Assembly (NCBI GenBank): GCA_022361455.1
Contig: JAKSAW010000367.1
Span: forward strand, 1-50,180
Direction: 5' to 3'
Source of the DNA: Pseudomonadales bacterium
Lineage (GTDB): Bacteria > Pseudomonadota > Gammaproteobacteria > Pseudomonadales > Ketobacteraceae
Length of the DNA stretch: 50,180 nt
The translations under genes were made by a program, and so were the position numbers. The notes beneath the pieces are model-generated. The model ran no database searches. It had not been told where the DNA came from and was given only the letters and a program-made list of their open reading frames with translations. Shown here one piece after another: positions 27,508-36,757 of this stretch. How positions within the stretch are numbered: the first letter of the stretch is position 1; the number at the start of each line of letters is the position of its first letter.

Positions 27508-27825
27508 TTAACTCATGTCTTGAATAATAAGGTTGTCGTCGTCGTGTTCTTCAAAACTCTGCCAGGCTTCAAAGGGGGCCGTGCTTATATCTGAATCGAT
27601 AGGCTCGCCATCTATTTCATAGGGGCCGGACCAATCTTCAGGTTGCTCTGCGATACGAATGGGCAACTTTAAAAATGTTTCTGCATCCAGCTCATTGATG
27701 GCACCATCAAAAAACTGGGTGGCAACAAATCCGGATTCTTCATCGTAGGCAACCACTTCAAACAGATCACCTTGCTCAATGTTTTCATACCAAACCCCGA
27801 TCTCCGGTTTGTGTCGAGTCAGCAT
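27508..27825 (-). CDS. Small acidic conserved hypothetical protein (DUF6763-like)
   Basis: A 105-residue, strongly acidic cytoplasmic protein. The N-terminus (KPEIGVWYENIEQGDLFEVVAYDEESGFVATQFFDGAI) has the look of a small SH3-like beta barrel, and the tail is disordered and acidic. I think it belongs to DUF6763, but from memory only. It has its own terminator. The function is unknown. Confidence 0.7.
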   Translation of the reverse strand: MLTRHKPEIGVWYENIEQGDLFEVVAYDEESGFVATQFFDGAINELDAETFLKLPIRIAEQPEDWSGPYEIDGEPIDSDISTAPFEAWQSFEEHDDDNLIIQDMS

Positions 27826-28160
27826 AGATCTTCTCCCATTTCCGCTTGGCTAATTTCAGTTTAGGTGATCACTGCTAGCTGAACAAAGATTAGACAATTG
27901 TCCTTAACTTAAATTTGTTTGGCTAAAAGGAATTTAATTATCTTAAACTCAGAGGCTTAGGGGAGCTTGTTGAATGATTGCTTTAGGTTGTCATGCGCCG
28001 TAGCTCTAAACAGTAAGGTGCTGATGGGAAAATAATCTAAACCCGTGGGATACACTGTTTCATTTAGTTTGTTTCCAAGCCTATATGGCTTATGCAAGAA
28101 TGTGACGATCCGTCACTCTTTGACGAATCGTAATTAATGTTTGTTCTTCGGAGGAGTTCT
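27826..28160. other. 335-base intergenic region with inverted repeats
   Basis: It separates the divergent small acidic protein gene and the outer-membrane protein gene and should hold both promoters. Near its right end are two overlapping inverted repeats (listed separately). No RNA gene or short protein could be supported. Confidence 0.55.
28102..28131. promoter_or_regulatory. Overlapping inverted repeats before the outer-membrane protein gene
   Basis: GTGACG-ATC-CGTCAC (28102-28116) is a perfect 6-3-6 repeat. Overlapping it, ACGATCCGTC (28105-28114) pairs with GACGAATCGT (28122-28131) at nine of ten positions. The two are mutually exclusive as hairpins. They lie 30 bases from the start codon and could be an operator or a 5'-UTR switch; no regulator is identified. 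Confidence 0.45.
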
Positions 28161-29402
28161 ATGAGTTTTAATCGGCAGCCTATTCAGTGGATGGCATTAG
28201 TCTGGGTGATGATGTTTTCCTTGCCGGTAAGCGCAGATCTTGATTCGGAGATTGGCTTTCAAATGCGGGTGTTCACTGAAGACTCTCCTCAGGCAAATGC
28301 CGATGTGACCGGTGCTTTGCGTTATAAGCTCGAGTACTTTACCGAATGGAATGATGGTGCTGATAGCTTTGAGTTTATCCCTTGGGTTATTTGGGATAGT
28401 GAAGACGAAGAACGCCGCAGCGCTGATATTCAGGATATGGCGTGGATCCATGTGGCCGATGAATGGGAGCTACGCACCGGTATTCGCAAAGTTTTTTGGG
28501 GAGTAGTGGAGTCGCAGCATCGGGTCGACATTATCAATCAGACTCATTTCACTATGAATCCAAATGGCGAAGAAAAGCTTGGTCAGCCAATGATTAACCT
28601 GTCTTCGGTCCGCGACTGGGGCATTATCGATGTGTATTTGTTAGTTGGGCATAGAGAGCGCATTTTGCCTGGTGAGGGTGATCGCTTGCAGTTTACGAGT
28701 ATTCCTGTGGAATGGGATGACGCCGTTTATGAAGCGGGTGGCGAAGAAAATCGCGTGGATTTTGCTGTGCGTTGGCAGCATAGCTACGGAGATTGGGAAT
28801 GGGCTCTTTCCCATTTTTCTGGTACCAGCCGAGACCCTATTTTGGGCGATGTGGTAGCGATTGATCAAAGTACTGGCCGACCTAGCCACATTCGACCCTT
28901 GTATAACACCATCGATCAAACAGGCTTGGAACTGCAATACATATGGGAAGGCTGGATTTTTAAAGGTGAGCTTATCTCTAATTCCGGTTTTGATGTAGAT
29001 CGTTATACGGCGGGAACCTTCGGCTTCGAATACACCCAAGTGGGCATTTTTGATACTAATATGGATTTCGGATACATCGCCGAATATAGCGGCGATGACC
29101 GTGGCGATCGTGCCTTATCAACCGCAGAGCACGATGTCTTTTTAGGTGGCCGCTTAAGCTTTAATGATGCCGATTCCTCGGAAGTGGTGATGGGAGTTAA
29201 CTTAGACTTGGAAACCGATGAACAGCTTTATGTGCTTGAAGCGAGTAAACGTGTCGCTGAGTCGGTGAAGATTATTGTGGATGCATTTATTGTTACGGGA
29301 TCTGCCAATCCACCAGCATTCGGTGAGCGCGATCCTGAATATAAAACGGCAAGTTTTAGTAAAGACGACTATCTTCAAGTGGAAGCGGTGTATTACTTCT
29401 AA
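28161..29402 (+). CDS. Outer-membrane beta-barrel protein, unassigned
   Basis: A 413-residue protein with a signal peptide (cleavage near VSADLD) and a body of alternating amphipathic strands rich in Trp, Tyr, Asp and Glu, ending in EAVYYF, a typical outer-membrane barrel C-terminus. It has the general look of an alginate-export or porin-type barrel of about 16-18 strands, but I do not recognise a family with confidence. The ATG at 28161 is preferred over one 24 bases upstream because GGAGGAG precedes it. It lies just before psrA on the same strand. Confidence 0.75.
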   Translation: MSFNRQPIQWMALVWVMMFSLPVSADLDSEIGFQMRVFTEDSPQANADVTGALRYKLEYFTEWNDGADSFEFIPWVIWDSEDEERRSADIQDMAWIHVADEWELRTGIRKVFWGVVESQHRVDIINQTHFTMNPNGEEKLGQPMINLSSVRDWGIIDVYLLVGHRERILPGEGDRLQFTSIPVEWDDAVYEAGGEENRVDFAVRWQHSYGDWEWALSHFSGTSRDPILGDVVAIDQSTGRPSHIRPLYNTIDQTGLELQYIWEGWIFKGELISNSGFDVDRYTAGTFGFEYTQVGIFDTNMDFGYIAEYSGDDRGDRALSTAEHDVFLGGRLSFNDADSSEVVMGVNLDLETDEQLYVLEASKRVAESVKIIVDAFIVTGSANPPAFGERDPEYKTASFSKDDYLQVEAVYYF

Positions 29403-29455
29403 TGTGATACCGGTCACCACCCCTCATTCGGTCTTACGCTTGCGCGCTCTTGTTC

Positions 29456-29498
29456 TTGACAGGTAATCGCCACAAACGTATGTTTGAAACATACGTTT
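29456..29498 (+). promoter_or_regulatory. psrA promoter with perfect 25-bp operator
   Basis: TTGACA (29456-29461), a 17-base spacer and TATGTT (29479-29484) form a strong promoter. Overlapping the -10, bases 29474-29498 are a perfect inverted repeat of two 12-base arms around one G. It contains CAAAC-GTAT-GTTTG (29473-29486), which matches the published PsrA binding pattern, plus a second overlapping copy GAAAC-ATAC-GTTTT. Autorepression is therefore expected. Confidence 0.85.
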
Positions 29499-29542
29499 TC
29501 CGCTTACCGTAGCGGCCCATCATAATAACAAGGTTAAAAACG

Positions 29543-30232
29543 ATGGCCCAGAAAGATACTGTCGAGCGAATCTTAGATGCCGCTGAAGCGTTATTTGCTG
29601 AACGTGGCTTTGCAGAAACCTCACTCCGTACCATCACAAGTACTGCTGGTGTTAATTTAGCCGCGGTTAATTACCATTTCGGATCCAAGAAAGCCCTTAT
29701 TCAAGCGATATTCGTTCGCTATTTAGACCCATTGGCTGATGCAGTGACAGAAGAGTTAAACCAAGCCGAAGCTGATGACAAAAGCTTAGCGATTTCAGAT
29801 TTATTAATGCTACTGACACGATCTGTTTATAAGGTGCATGGTCATTCTGCGCGCAGAATTACCGGCTTCATGCGTTTGCTAGGGTTGGCTTATACTCAAT
29901 CGCAAGGTCACCTTAGGGGTTATCTGGGTGAGCGATATGGCAGTGTTTTTAAGCGTTTTGTTGGTTTACTACGTCCTGCATGTCCTGAATTAAGCGATAT
30001 CGATTTATTTTGGAATACACACTTTGCTCTGGGGGCGGCGGTATTTACCTTGTCGAATCAACAAGCACTAGCAGCAATGTTGGAATCGGACACCGGTGTG
30101 AATACCGATATTAATCAGGTGGTGAATCGATTGATTCCATTTATGACATCGGGTATTAAATCTCATCAGGATCCAGCATCTGCACAAGGGGCGGCACAGG
30201 GCTATTTTAATCTGCCCAACGAATCCCATTAA
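29543..30232 (+). CDS. psrA: PsrA-type TetR regulator of fatty-acid metabolism
   Basis: A 229-residue TetR-family repressor. Its first 60 residues (VERILDAAEALFAERGFAETSLRTIT, GVNLAAVNYHFGSKKALIQ) are nearly the PsrA sequence I know from Pseudomonas. The helix-turn-helix is at about 24-46. PsrA represses its own gene and beta-oxidation genes, is released by long-chain fatty acids, and activates rpoS in Pseudomonas. Gene position (lexA, psrA, nagZ) is also as in Pseudomonas. The operator upstream supports autoregulation. Confidence 0.93.
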   Translation: MAQKDTVERILDAAEALFAERGFAETSLRTITSTAGVNLAAVNYHFGSKKALIQAIFVRYLDPLADAVTEELNQAEADDKSLAISDLLMLLTRSVYKVHGHSARRITGFMRLLGLAYTQSQGHLRGYLGERYGSVFKRFVGLLRPACPELSDIDLFWNTHFALGAAVFTLSNQQALAAMLESDTGVNTDINQVVNRLIPFMTSGIKSHQDPASAQGAAQGYFNLPNESH

Positions 30233-30270
30233 TGACTCAATAACTTTTATCATGAGCGCTGTTAACCTGA

Positions 30271-30777
30271 ATGACGAGTGAAACCTCTCAACAGCTAATC
30301 GTATCAATTAATGAGCAACAACTTGGCTTATTTCAAGGCCAGCAATGCTTGCAAACCTGGTCTATTTCCACGTCGATGTACGGCGTCGGCAATCAAGAAA
30401 ACTCTGGTATGACGCCTCTGGGTAAGCATTATATCCGTGCCAAAATAGGCGCAGAAAAACCTTTAAACGCGGTGTTTGTTGGGCGCCGATTCACTGGCGA
30501 GATTTATTCATCTGAACTTGCTGAGCAGCACCCCAACCGCGATTGGATTCTTACCCGCATACTCTGGCTATGTGGGCTTGAACCCGGAGTTAATCGCTTG
30601 GGGCAGGTGGATTCAATGCGTCGTTATATTTATATCCATGGTACGCCCGATTCTGAGCCGATGGGGAAGCCCTTATCCCATGGCTGTGTTCGCATGAGAA
30701 ATAATGACATAATCGCGCTGTTTGATCGGGTTCATGTAGGAACTCAAGTCACAATACAGCAAGCAGAATTTGTGTAG
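30271..30777 (+). CDS. L,D-transpeptidase (YkuD domain)
   Basis: A 168-residue single-domain YkuD protein. The catalytic motif is SHGCVRMR, with nucleophile Cys139 and His137, and the upstream conserved His123 is in HGTPD. Such enzymes form 3-3 crosslinks in peptidoglycan or attach proteins to it. No signal peptide or lipobox is visible, which is unusual for an enzyme of the periplasm; either it is exported by other means or it acts in the cytoplasm. It lies between psrA and nagZ, and nagZ is also a wall-recycling gene. Confidence 0.88.
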   Translation: MTSETSQQLIVSINEQQLGLFQGQQCLQTWSISTSMYGVGNQENSGMTPLGKHYIRAKIGAEKPLNAVFVGRRFTGEIYSSELAEQHPNRDWILTRILWLCGLEPGVNRLGQVDSMRRYIYIHGTPDSEPMGKPLSHGCVRMRNNDIIALFDRVHVGTQVTIQQAEFV

Positions 30778-30825
30778 TATTGTCCGCAAGAATATCGAAT
30801 ACACTTTGATTTACAGGAACGTCGC

Positions 30826-30882
30826 ATGAGTATTTTCATGGTTGTTCTTTTCATGAATTTTAGCAGGGGGATGGTACGTTAA
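30826..30882 (+). CDS. Possible 18-codon leader peptide overlapping nagZ
   Basis: An ATG at 30826 with AGGAACGTCGC upstream opens an 18-codon frame rich in Met, Phe and Val. Its TAA overlaps the nagZ ATG as TAATG. Since nagZ itself has only a distant GGGGG 11-16 bases upstream, coupling from this frame could set nagZ translation. No homologue is known to me, so it remains a candidate. Confidence 0.35.
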   Translation: MSIFMVVLFMNFSRGMVR

Positions 30883-31889
30883 TGGGGCCTTTGATGTTAG
30901 ACCTAGAGGGTCTATCACTAACACCGGAAGAATCTGAACTGCTCCAAGATCCAGGTGTTGGCGGAGTCATTTTATTTGCACGTAATTATCAATCTACTGA
31001 ACAAGTCCAATCTCTAATTCAACAAATAAGAAGCGTGCGACCTGAACTGGTCTTAGCTGTGGACCAAGAAGGTGGTCGGGTACAGCGATTTAAATCAGGT
31101 GTTACTCGGTTACCCCCATTGCGATCCTTGGGTGAGCAGTTTGAGCAGAATGACGATGCTGCCTTACATATGGCTGAGGACTGGGGATGGCTGATGGCGG
31201 CGGAGATGACCAGCCTAGGCGTCGATATTTCTTTTGCTCCGGTATTGGATATTGATTACGGCCGTAGCTCAGTGATTGGTGATCGTGCGTTTGCCAGTAA
31301 TCCTGAACAAATTGGTGCGATTGCTAACGCCTATATTCATGGTATGCGCTCTGCGGGAATGGCTGCCACCGGTAAGCACTTTCCAGGTCATGGATGGGTA
31401 GAGGCAGATTCCCATATTGCGATCCCAAAAGATGAGCGAAGCCTAACTGATATACTGCAAAAAGATATGGTGCCCTTTGCTCAGACGATGGAATGCCTTG
31501 CTGGCATTATGCCTGCCCATGTTATCTATACCGAGATTGATGAGCTGCCAGCAGGCTTTTCTCCATTTTGGATTCAACAACAATTACGTGGGCAGCTTGG
31601 TTTTGATGGTGTGGTTTTTAGTGACGATCTTACCATGGAAGGCGCTACCGTAATGGGCGGCTTTGCTGACAGAGCTGATGCAGCCTTTAAAGCGGGTTGC
31701 GATATGGTGTTGGTGTGTAATCATCGTGCTGGTGCCCTCGAGGTATTACAGTGGTTGCGCGAAAACCCCGTTGCAGTTCAGGAGCAGCGCTTTGAAGCGC
31801 TCAAAGCAAAACCCCAATGGACTTGGGAGCAGCTACAATTACAACCTAAGTGGCAAGCGCTTCATCAACAAATAACGAAAGCAGAATAA
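30882..31889 (+). CDS. nagZ: Beta-N-acetylhexosaminidase NagZ
   Basis: A 335-residue GH3 enzyme that removes GlcNAc from anhydro-muropeptides in the cytoplasm during peptidoglycan recycling. In organisms with AmpR this step makes the beta-lactamase-inducing signal. Signatures are AVDQEGGRVQR, KHFPGHG at 165-171, ADSHIAIP, and the nucleophile Asp248 in VVFSDDLTMEG. It starts MGPLMLDLEG as usual for NagZ. The gene is 104 bases after the L,D-transpeptidase. Confidence 0.96.
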   Translation: MGPLMLDLEGLSLTPEESELLQDPGVGGVILFARNYQSTEQVQSLIQQIRSVRPELVLAVDQEGGRVQRFKSGVTRLPPLRSLGEQFEQNDDAALHMAEDWGWLMAAEMTSLGVDISFAPVLDIDYGRSSVIGDRAFASNPEQIGAIANAYIHGMRSAGMAATGKHFPGHGWVEADSHIAIPKDERSLTDILQKDMVPFAQTMECLAGIMPAHVIYTEIDELPAGFSPFWIQQQLRGQLGFDGVVFSDDLTMEGATVMGGFADRADAAFKAGCDMVLVCNHRAGALEVLQWLRENPVAVQEQRFEALKAKPQWTWEQLQLQPKWQALHQQITKAE

Positions 31890-31941
31890 TATCAATTGTG
31901 TGCCAGAACTGATTAGGACGATTTAACGTTAGGAGTATCCC

Positions 31942-33072
31942 ATGGATCAACTAATTGAGTGGCTTTATGCCCAGCAGGCAGACGGTAATTGGGTGGTGAA
32001 ATCCTTTATCGTCATTTTTGTTTCGCTCATGATTAATTATGTGTTGAGTCGATTCTTTACTCACCTAGCGGTGCAGTTCGCAAAGACTAAGAATCTCTGG
32101 GACGATTCTTTATTGGCATCTGCACGTAAGCCAGTGCGCTACTTTGTGTTGCTGATTGGAGCTCGACTGGTATTAAAAATCATTGAGCCGGAATTAACGG
32201 CAAGTACCATTGAGCTTGCCAAAGGCGTATTCCAAGTCGGTGTGATTGCTTTGTTTGCTTGGTTTGCGGTGCGCTTTATTACTGAGGCAGAGCAAAATTT
32301 AAAGACACCGGGCTATACCAAAGAACCAATGGACGCGACCACTGTTACTGCGGTTTCTAAGTTGTTGCGGGTTTCTGTGATCATTACGGCGACTTTAGTG
32401 GTGGCGCAATCCATGGGTTATAGCGTTTCCGGGGTGCTTGCCTTTGGTGGTATCGGTGGTATTGCCGTGGGCTTCGCGGCGAAAGATCTACTGGCTAACT
32501 TTTTTGGTGGCTTGATGATTTATATGGATCGACCTTTCTCGGTGGGTGATTGGGTGAGGTCTCCGGATCGTCAAATTGAAGGCACCGTTGAACATATTGG
32601 TTGGCGCCTCACTTGTATTCGCACTTTTGATAAGCGGCCTCTATATGTTCCTAATTCTATGTTTACTAGCATTGCCTTAGAAAACCCTAGCCGCATGACC
32701 CATCGCCGTATCTATGAAACCATGGGCGTGCGCTACGATGATGTAACCAAAGTACGTAGCATATTGGCGGCGGTCAAAACTATGTTGGTGGAACACGATG
32801 AAATCGATCATGGCCAAACGTTGATTGTTAATTTCAACTGCTATGGTCCTTCGTCTTTAGACTTTTTTATTTATACCTTTACCAAAACTACCAATTGGAT
32901 TAAGTATCACGAAGTGAAAGAAGATGTACTGTTAAAGATTGCTGACATTGTGGAAAGCAATGGCGCTGAGTTCGCCTTTCCCACACAAACGCTGCATGTG
33001 TTTGATGAAAGTTTGCCAAAAGACAGTGCTGATGTTGAAGCGCTATCGCAAGATGCGCCTGTTAAGCAATAA
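31942..33072 (+). CDS. MscS family mechanosensitive channel
   Basis: A 376-residue inner-membrane channel. Four or so transmembrane segments (about 20-40, 65-80, 92-112 and 135-155) come before the pore helix and beta domain, GGIGGIAVGFAAKDLLANFF then GDWV. The pore helix keeps the Gly/Ala packing of MscS TM3. Such channels release solutes on hypo-osmotic shock. The C-terminal mixed domain follows (LYVPNSMFTSIALEN). It is somewhat longer than E. coli MscS (286), with extra N-terminal helices, like YbdG-type members. It is 52 bases after nagZ and 18 before the HPRT gene. Confidence 0.93.
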   Translation: MDQLIEWLYAQQADGNWVVKSFIVIFVSLMINYVLSRFFTHLAVQFAKTKNLWDDSLLASARKPVRYFVLLIGARLVLKIIEPELTASTIELAKGVFQVGVIALFAWFAVRFITEAEQNLKTPGYTKEPMDATTVTAVSKLLRVSVIITATLVVAQSMGYSVSGVLAFGGIGGIAVGFAAKDLLANFFGGLMIYMDRPFSVGDWVRSPDRQIEGTVEHIGWRLTCIRTFDKRPLYVPNSMFTSIALENPSRMTHRRIYETMGVRYDDVTKVRSILAAVKTMLVEHDEIDHGQTLIVNFNCYGPSSLDFFIYTFTKTTNWIKYHEVKEDVLLKIADIVESNGAEFAFPTQTLHVFDESLPKDSADVEALSQDAPVKQ

Positions 33073-33090
33073 GAACTAGAAGGAAAACCT

Positions 33091-34938
<1,848 letters not shown>

Positions 34939-34949
34939 GGTTGATATCC

Positions 34950-36152
34950 TTATCTTGAATAGGCTGCCGTATAGAATGAGCGATCGCCGTCCTGGTTGGT
35001 CGATCCGTTAACAAAAAATTGATTCCCATAAATTGCTAGGGAATTGGTGGAACTTGGGCTTGATTGCGCGTAGCTGCTGATTAGATTTCCCTGCGCATCA
35101 AAAGTCTGAGGATTATTATCGCCCACCAAGATTAATTGATCGTTGTCCGCTAGGTGCGCATCGTGTGCTGTACCTGTATTGGCGTGTACTTTTTCCCAGA
35201 TCACACTACCGTTATCGCTATTGATGCGAGTGATTTGTCGACCTTTGGAACCCGCGGTTACGTGGACCACATCACCATTGCTAGCAATAAACGTATGGAC
35301 TGTTCCTGACTTGTAATAATTGGAAGAGGGGCGGTTATCAGGAATAAAACGATACCATTCTTGCTCACCCGCATTATTAATTTTGACCATTCTAGCTGCA
35401 GCGGTATTACCGCCACTATTACCAACGTCCGTTAGAAAAGAGACATAGACATTGTCAGCATCATCAAGTGCAACGCTGGCCCTGGTGGTTACATCATCTG
35501 GAGCTGGTGCAGACCAAATTAAATCTCCTGCAGCAGTATGGCGTGTAATTGCATTCCAAGTCGCTTGGATAATATCGCCATTGTCTGCCAATACAACTTG
35601 CCAAGGATAGATATCACCGTTGTCGATTGTTAATTCAAGGTTACCGTCTAAATCATAAATACGGGTGGTTCTACCGGGTACATAAACTCGATCACCGCTT
35701 ACGGTAACGGATAGCGCTAAATCTTCATAAGTGTCTTGCCAACGCAAGGTGCCTTGCGGATCAGTGGCAACAATAAAACCGTCACCAACAACGTATAGAT
35801 TTCCGTTGTAATCAGATTGCACTTCGTAGCTGGTGATTCTGGTACTTGGTGTATCTAAAGTGGTTTCCCAAATAACCGCTCCAGAGCGATCTTGTTTCAT
35901 CAAATAAATATCATGTTTGGCATCGATTGCTACGGTGCTTGGATCGCTATCGTAACTAACTGCACCCAAGGTAATAAGATCGCCATAGGTATCGAGTGTG
36001 AGGTCTCTTGCTCTAGCGGAAAATAAAGATTCAGGTGTGGTTTGAGTAGTAAATGTTTCCCATAGAGCGGGTTGCTTTTCTTCTTCGCCGCCACAGGCAG
36101 TCAGAAGAAGTGCGGTGCAAGACATTAAAGTGAGGTGTCGTAAGCTTTCCAT
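34950..36152 (-). CDS. PQQ-like beta-propeller lipoprotein
   Basis: A 400-residue lipoprotein (lipobox LTAC, Cys20) followed by repeated beta-propeller blades with the DxxGNLxW-type pattern (DPQGTLRW, DLDGNLEL, DAQGNLIS). The start at 36152 has AGGGAA five bases upstream; a longer frame begins at 36188 but would disrupt the signal. It resembles BamB in general plan but lacks its specific sequence and context, so a protein-binding scaffold role at the periplasmic face is inferred. It is 11 bases upstream of the SRPBCC gene, probably in one operon. Confidence 0.82.
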   Translation of the reverse strand: MESLRHLTLMSCTALLLTACGGEEEKQPALWETFTTQTTPESLFSARARDLTLDTYGDLITLGAVSYDSDPSTVAIDAKHDIYLMKQDRSGAVIWETTLDTPSTRITSYEVQSDYNGNLYVVGDGFIVATDPQGTLRWQDTYEDLALSVTVSGDRVYVPGRTTRIYDLDGNLELTIDNGDIYPWQVVLADNGDIIQATWNAITRHTAAGDLIWSAPAPDDVTTRASVALDDADNVYVSFLTDVGNSGGNTAAARMVKINNAGEQEWYRFIPDNRPSSNYYKSGTVHTFIASNGDVVHVTAGSKGRQITRINSDNGSVIWEKVHANTGTAHDAHLADNDQLILVGDNNPQTFDAQGNLISSYAQSSPSSTNSLAIYGNQFFVNGSTNQDGDRSFYTAAYSR

Positions 36153-36451
36153 AAATTCCCTGCAAACAAAAAAAGTTGGGTTATCCAAAGGAGTGGCTAT
36201 TGTAGAAAGCTTCCTAATTAGCCTCTATTGAAATTATGTATTGGAATTGTAATTGTATTTAATATTCCAAAATGAAATATAGGCGGTTGCTAATCTTCCA
36301 GTTTGATAGCGGGTACGTTTATAAGTTATTGATATTTAGTAATTATTTTTCGTGAGCCAATATATCCTATGAATTGGCTCATCAGTCAGCGAAGGTGACC
36401 TTGTCGTCAGTAAGGCATGTATCCAGGACTAAAGATTAGGAGAACCGTATA
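36153..36451. other. AT-rich intergenic region
   Basis: Gap between the divergent lipoprotein gene and a small hypothetical gene. It is AT-rich and must hold both promoters, but I see no clear -35/-10 pair, repeat or RNA gene. Confidence 0.5.
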
Positions 36452-36757
36452 GTGAATGTAACTAGCCGAGTGCAACACGCAAACGCTTTGATAGAGAATG
36501 GCTTAAATGCTGAGCAAAGTGGTGATCTTAATTTGGCCTATCAATATTTCACTGAAGCACATGACGCTATGCTAGATTGCCCCAGATTGCACAAGAAAGC
36601 CCATCAACACTTAAAGCGGGTGAACTGGAAAATCGGGCATTATGGTGAGTTGTTGAGCGATGTTTTCGTGCTGTCCCTAGCGCCAATCGGTTTCTTTGAA
36701 GCACTTGCCTTTTTTATGAAGAGCAAGGTACTCGGCGAAGTGATTTGCAAACGTTAG
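36452..36757 (+). CDS. Small TPR-like hypothetical protein
   Basis: A 101-residue protein with a GTG start preceded by TAGGAGAACCGTATA. Residues 8-60 have the helical hairpin pattern of one TPR unit (ALIENGLNAEQSGDLNLAYQYF). The C-terminus (LSDVFVLSLAPIGFFEALAFFM) is hydrophobic and could be a single membrane helix or a capping helix. The family is not recognised. It is convergent with the FadL-family gene and overlaps it by four bases. Confidence 0.6.
   Translation: MNVTSRVQHANALIENGLNAEQSGDLNLAYQYFTEAHDAMLDCPRLHKKAHQHLKRVNWKIGHYGELLSDVFVLSLAPIGFFEALAFFMKSKVLGEVICKR

Noticed and set aside
34950..36152. BamB outer-membrane assembly lipoprotein
   Set aside because: The propeller and lipobox fit, but the usual der/hisS neighbourhood and BamB-specific motifs are absent, so the generic name is safer.
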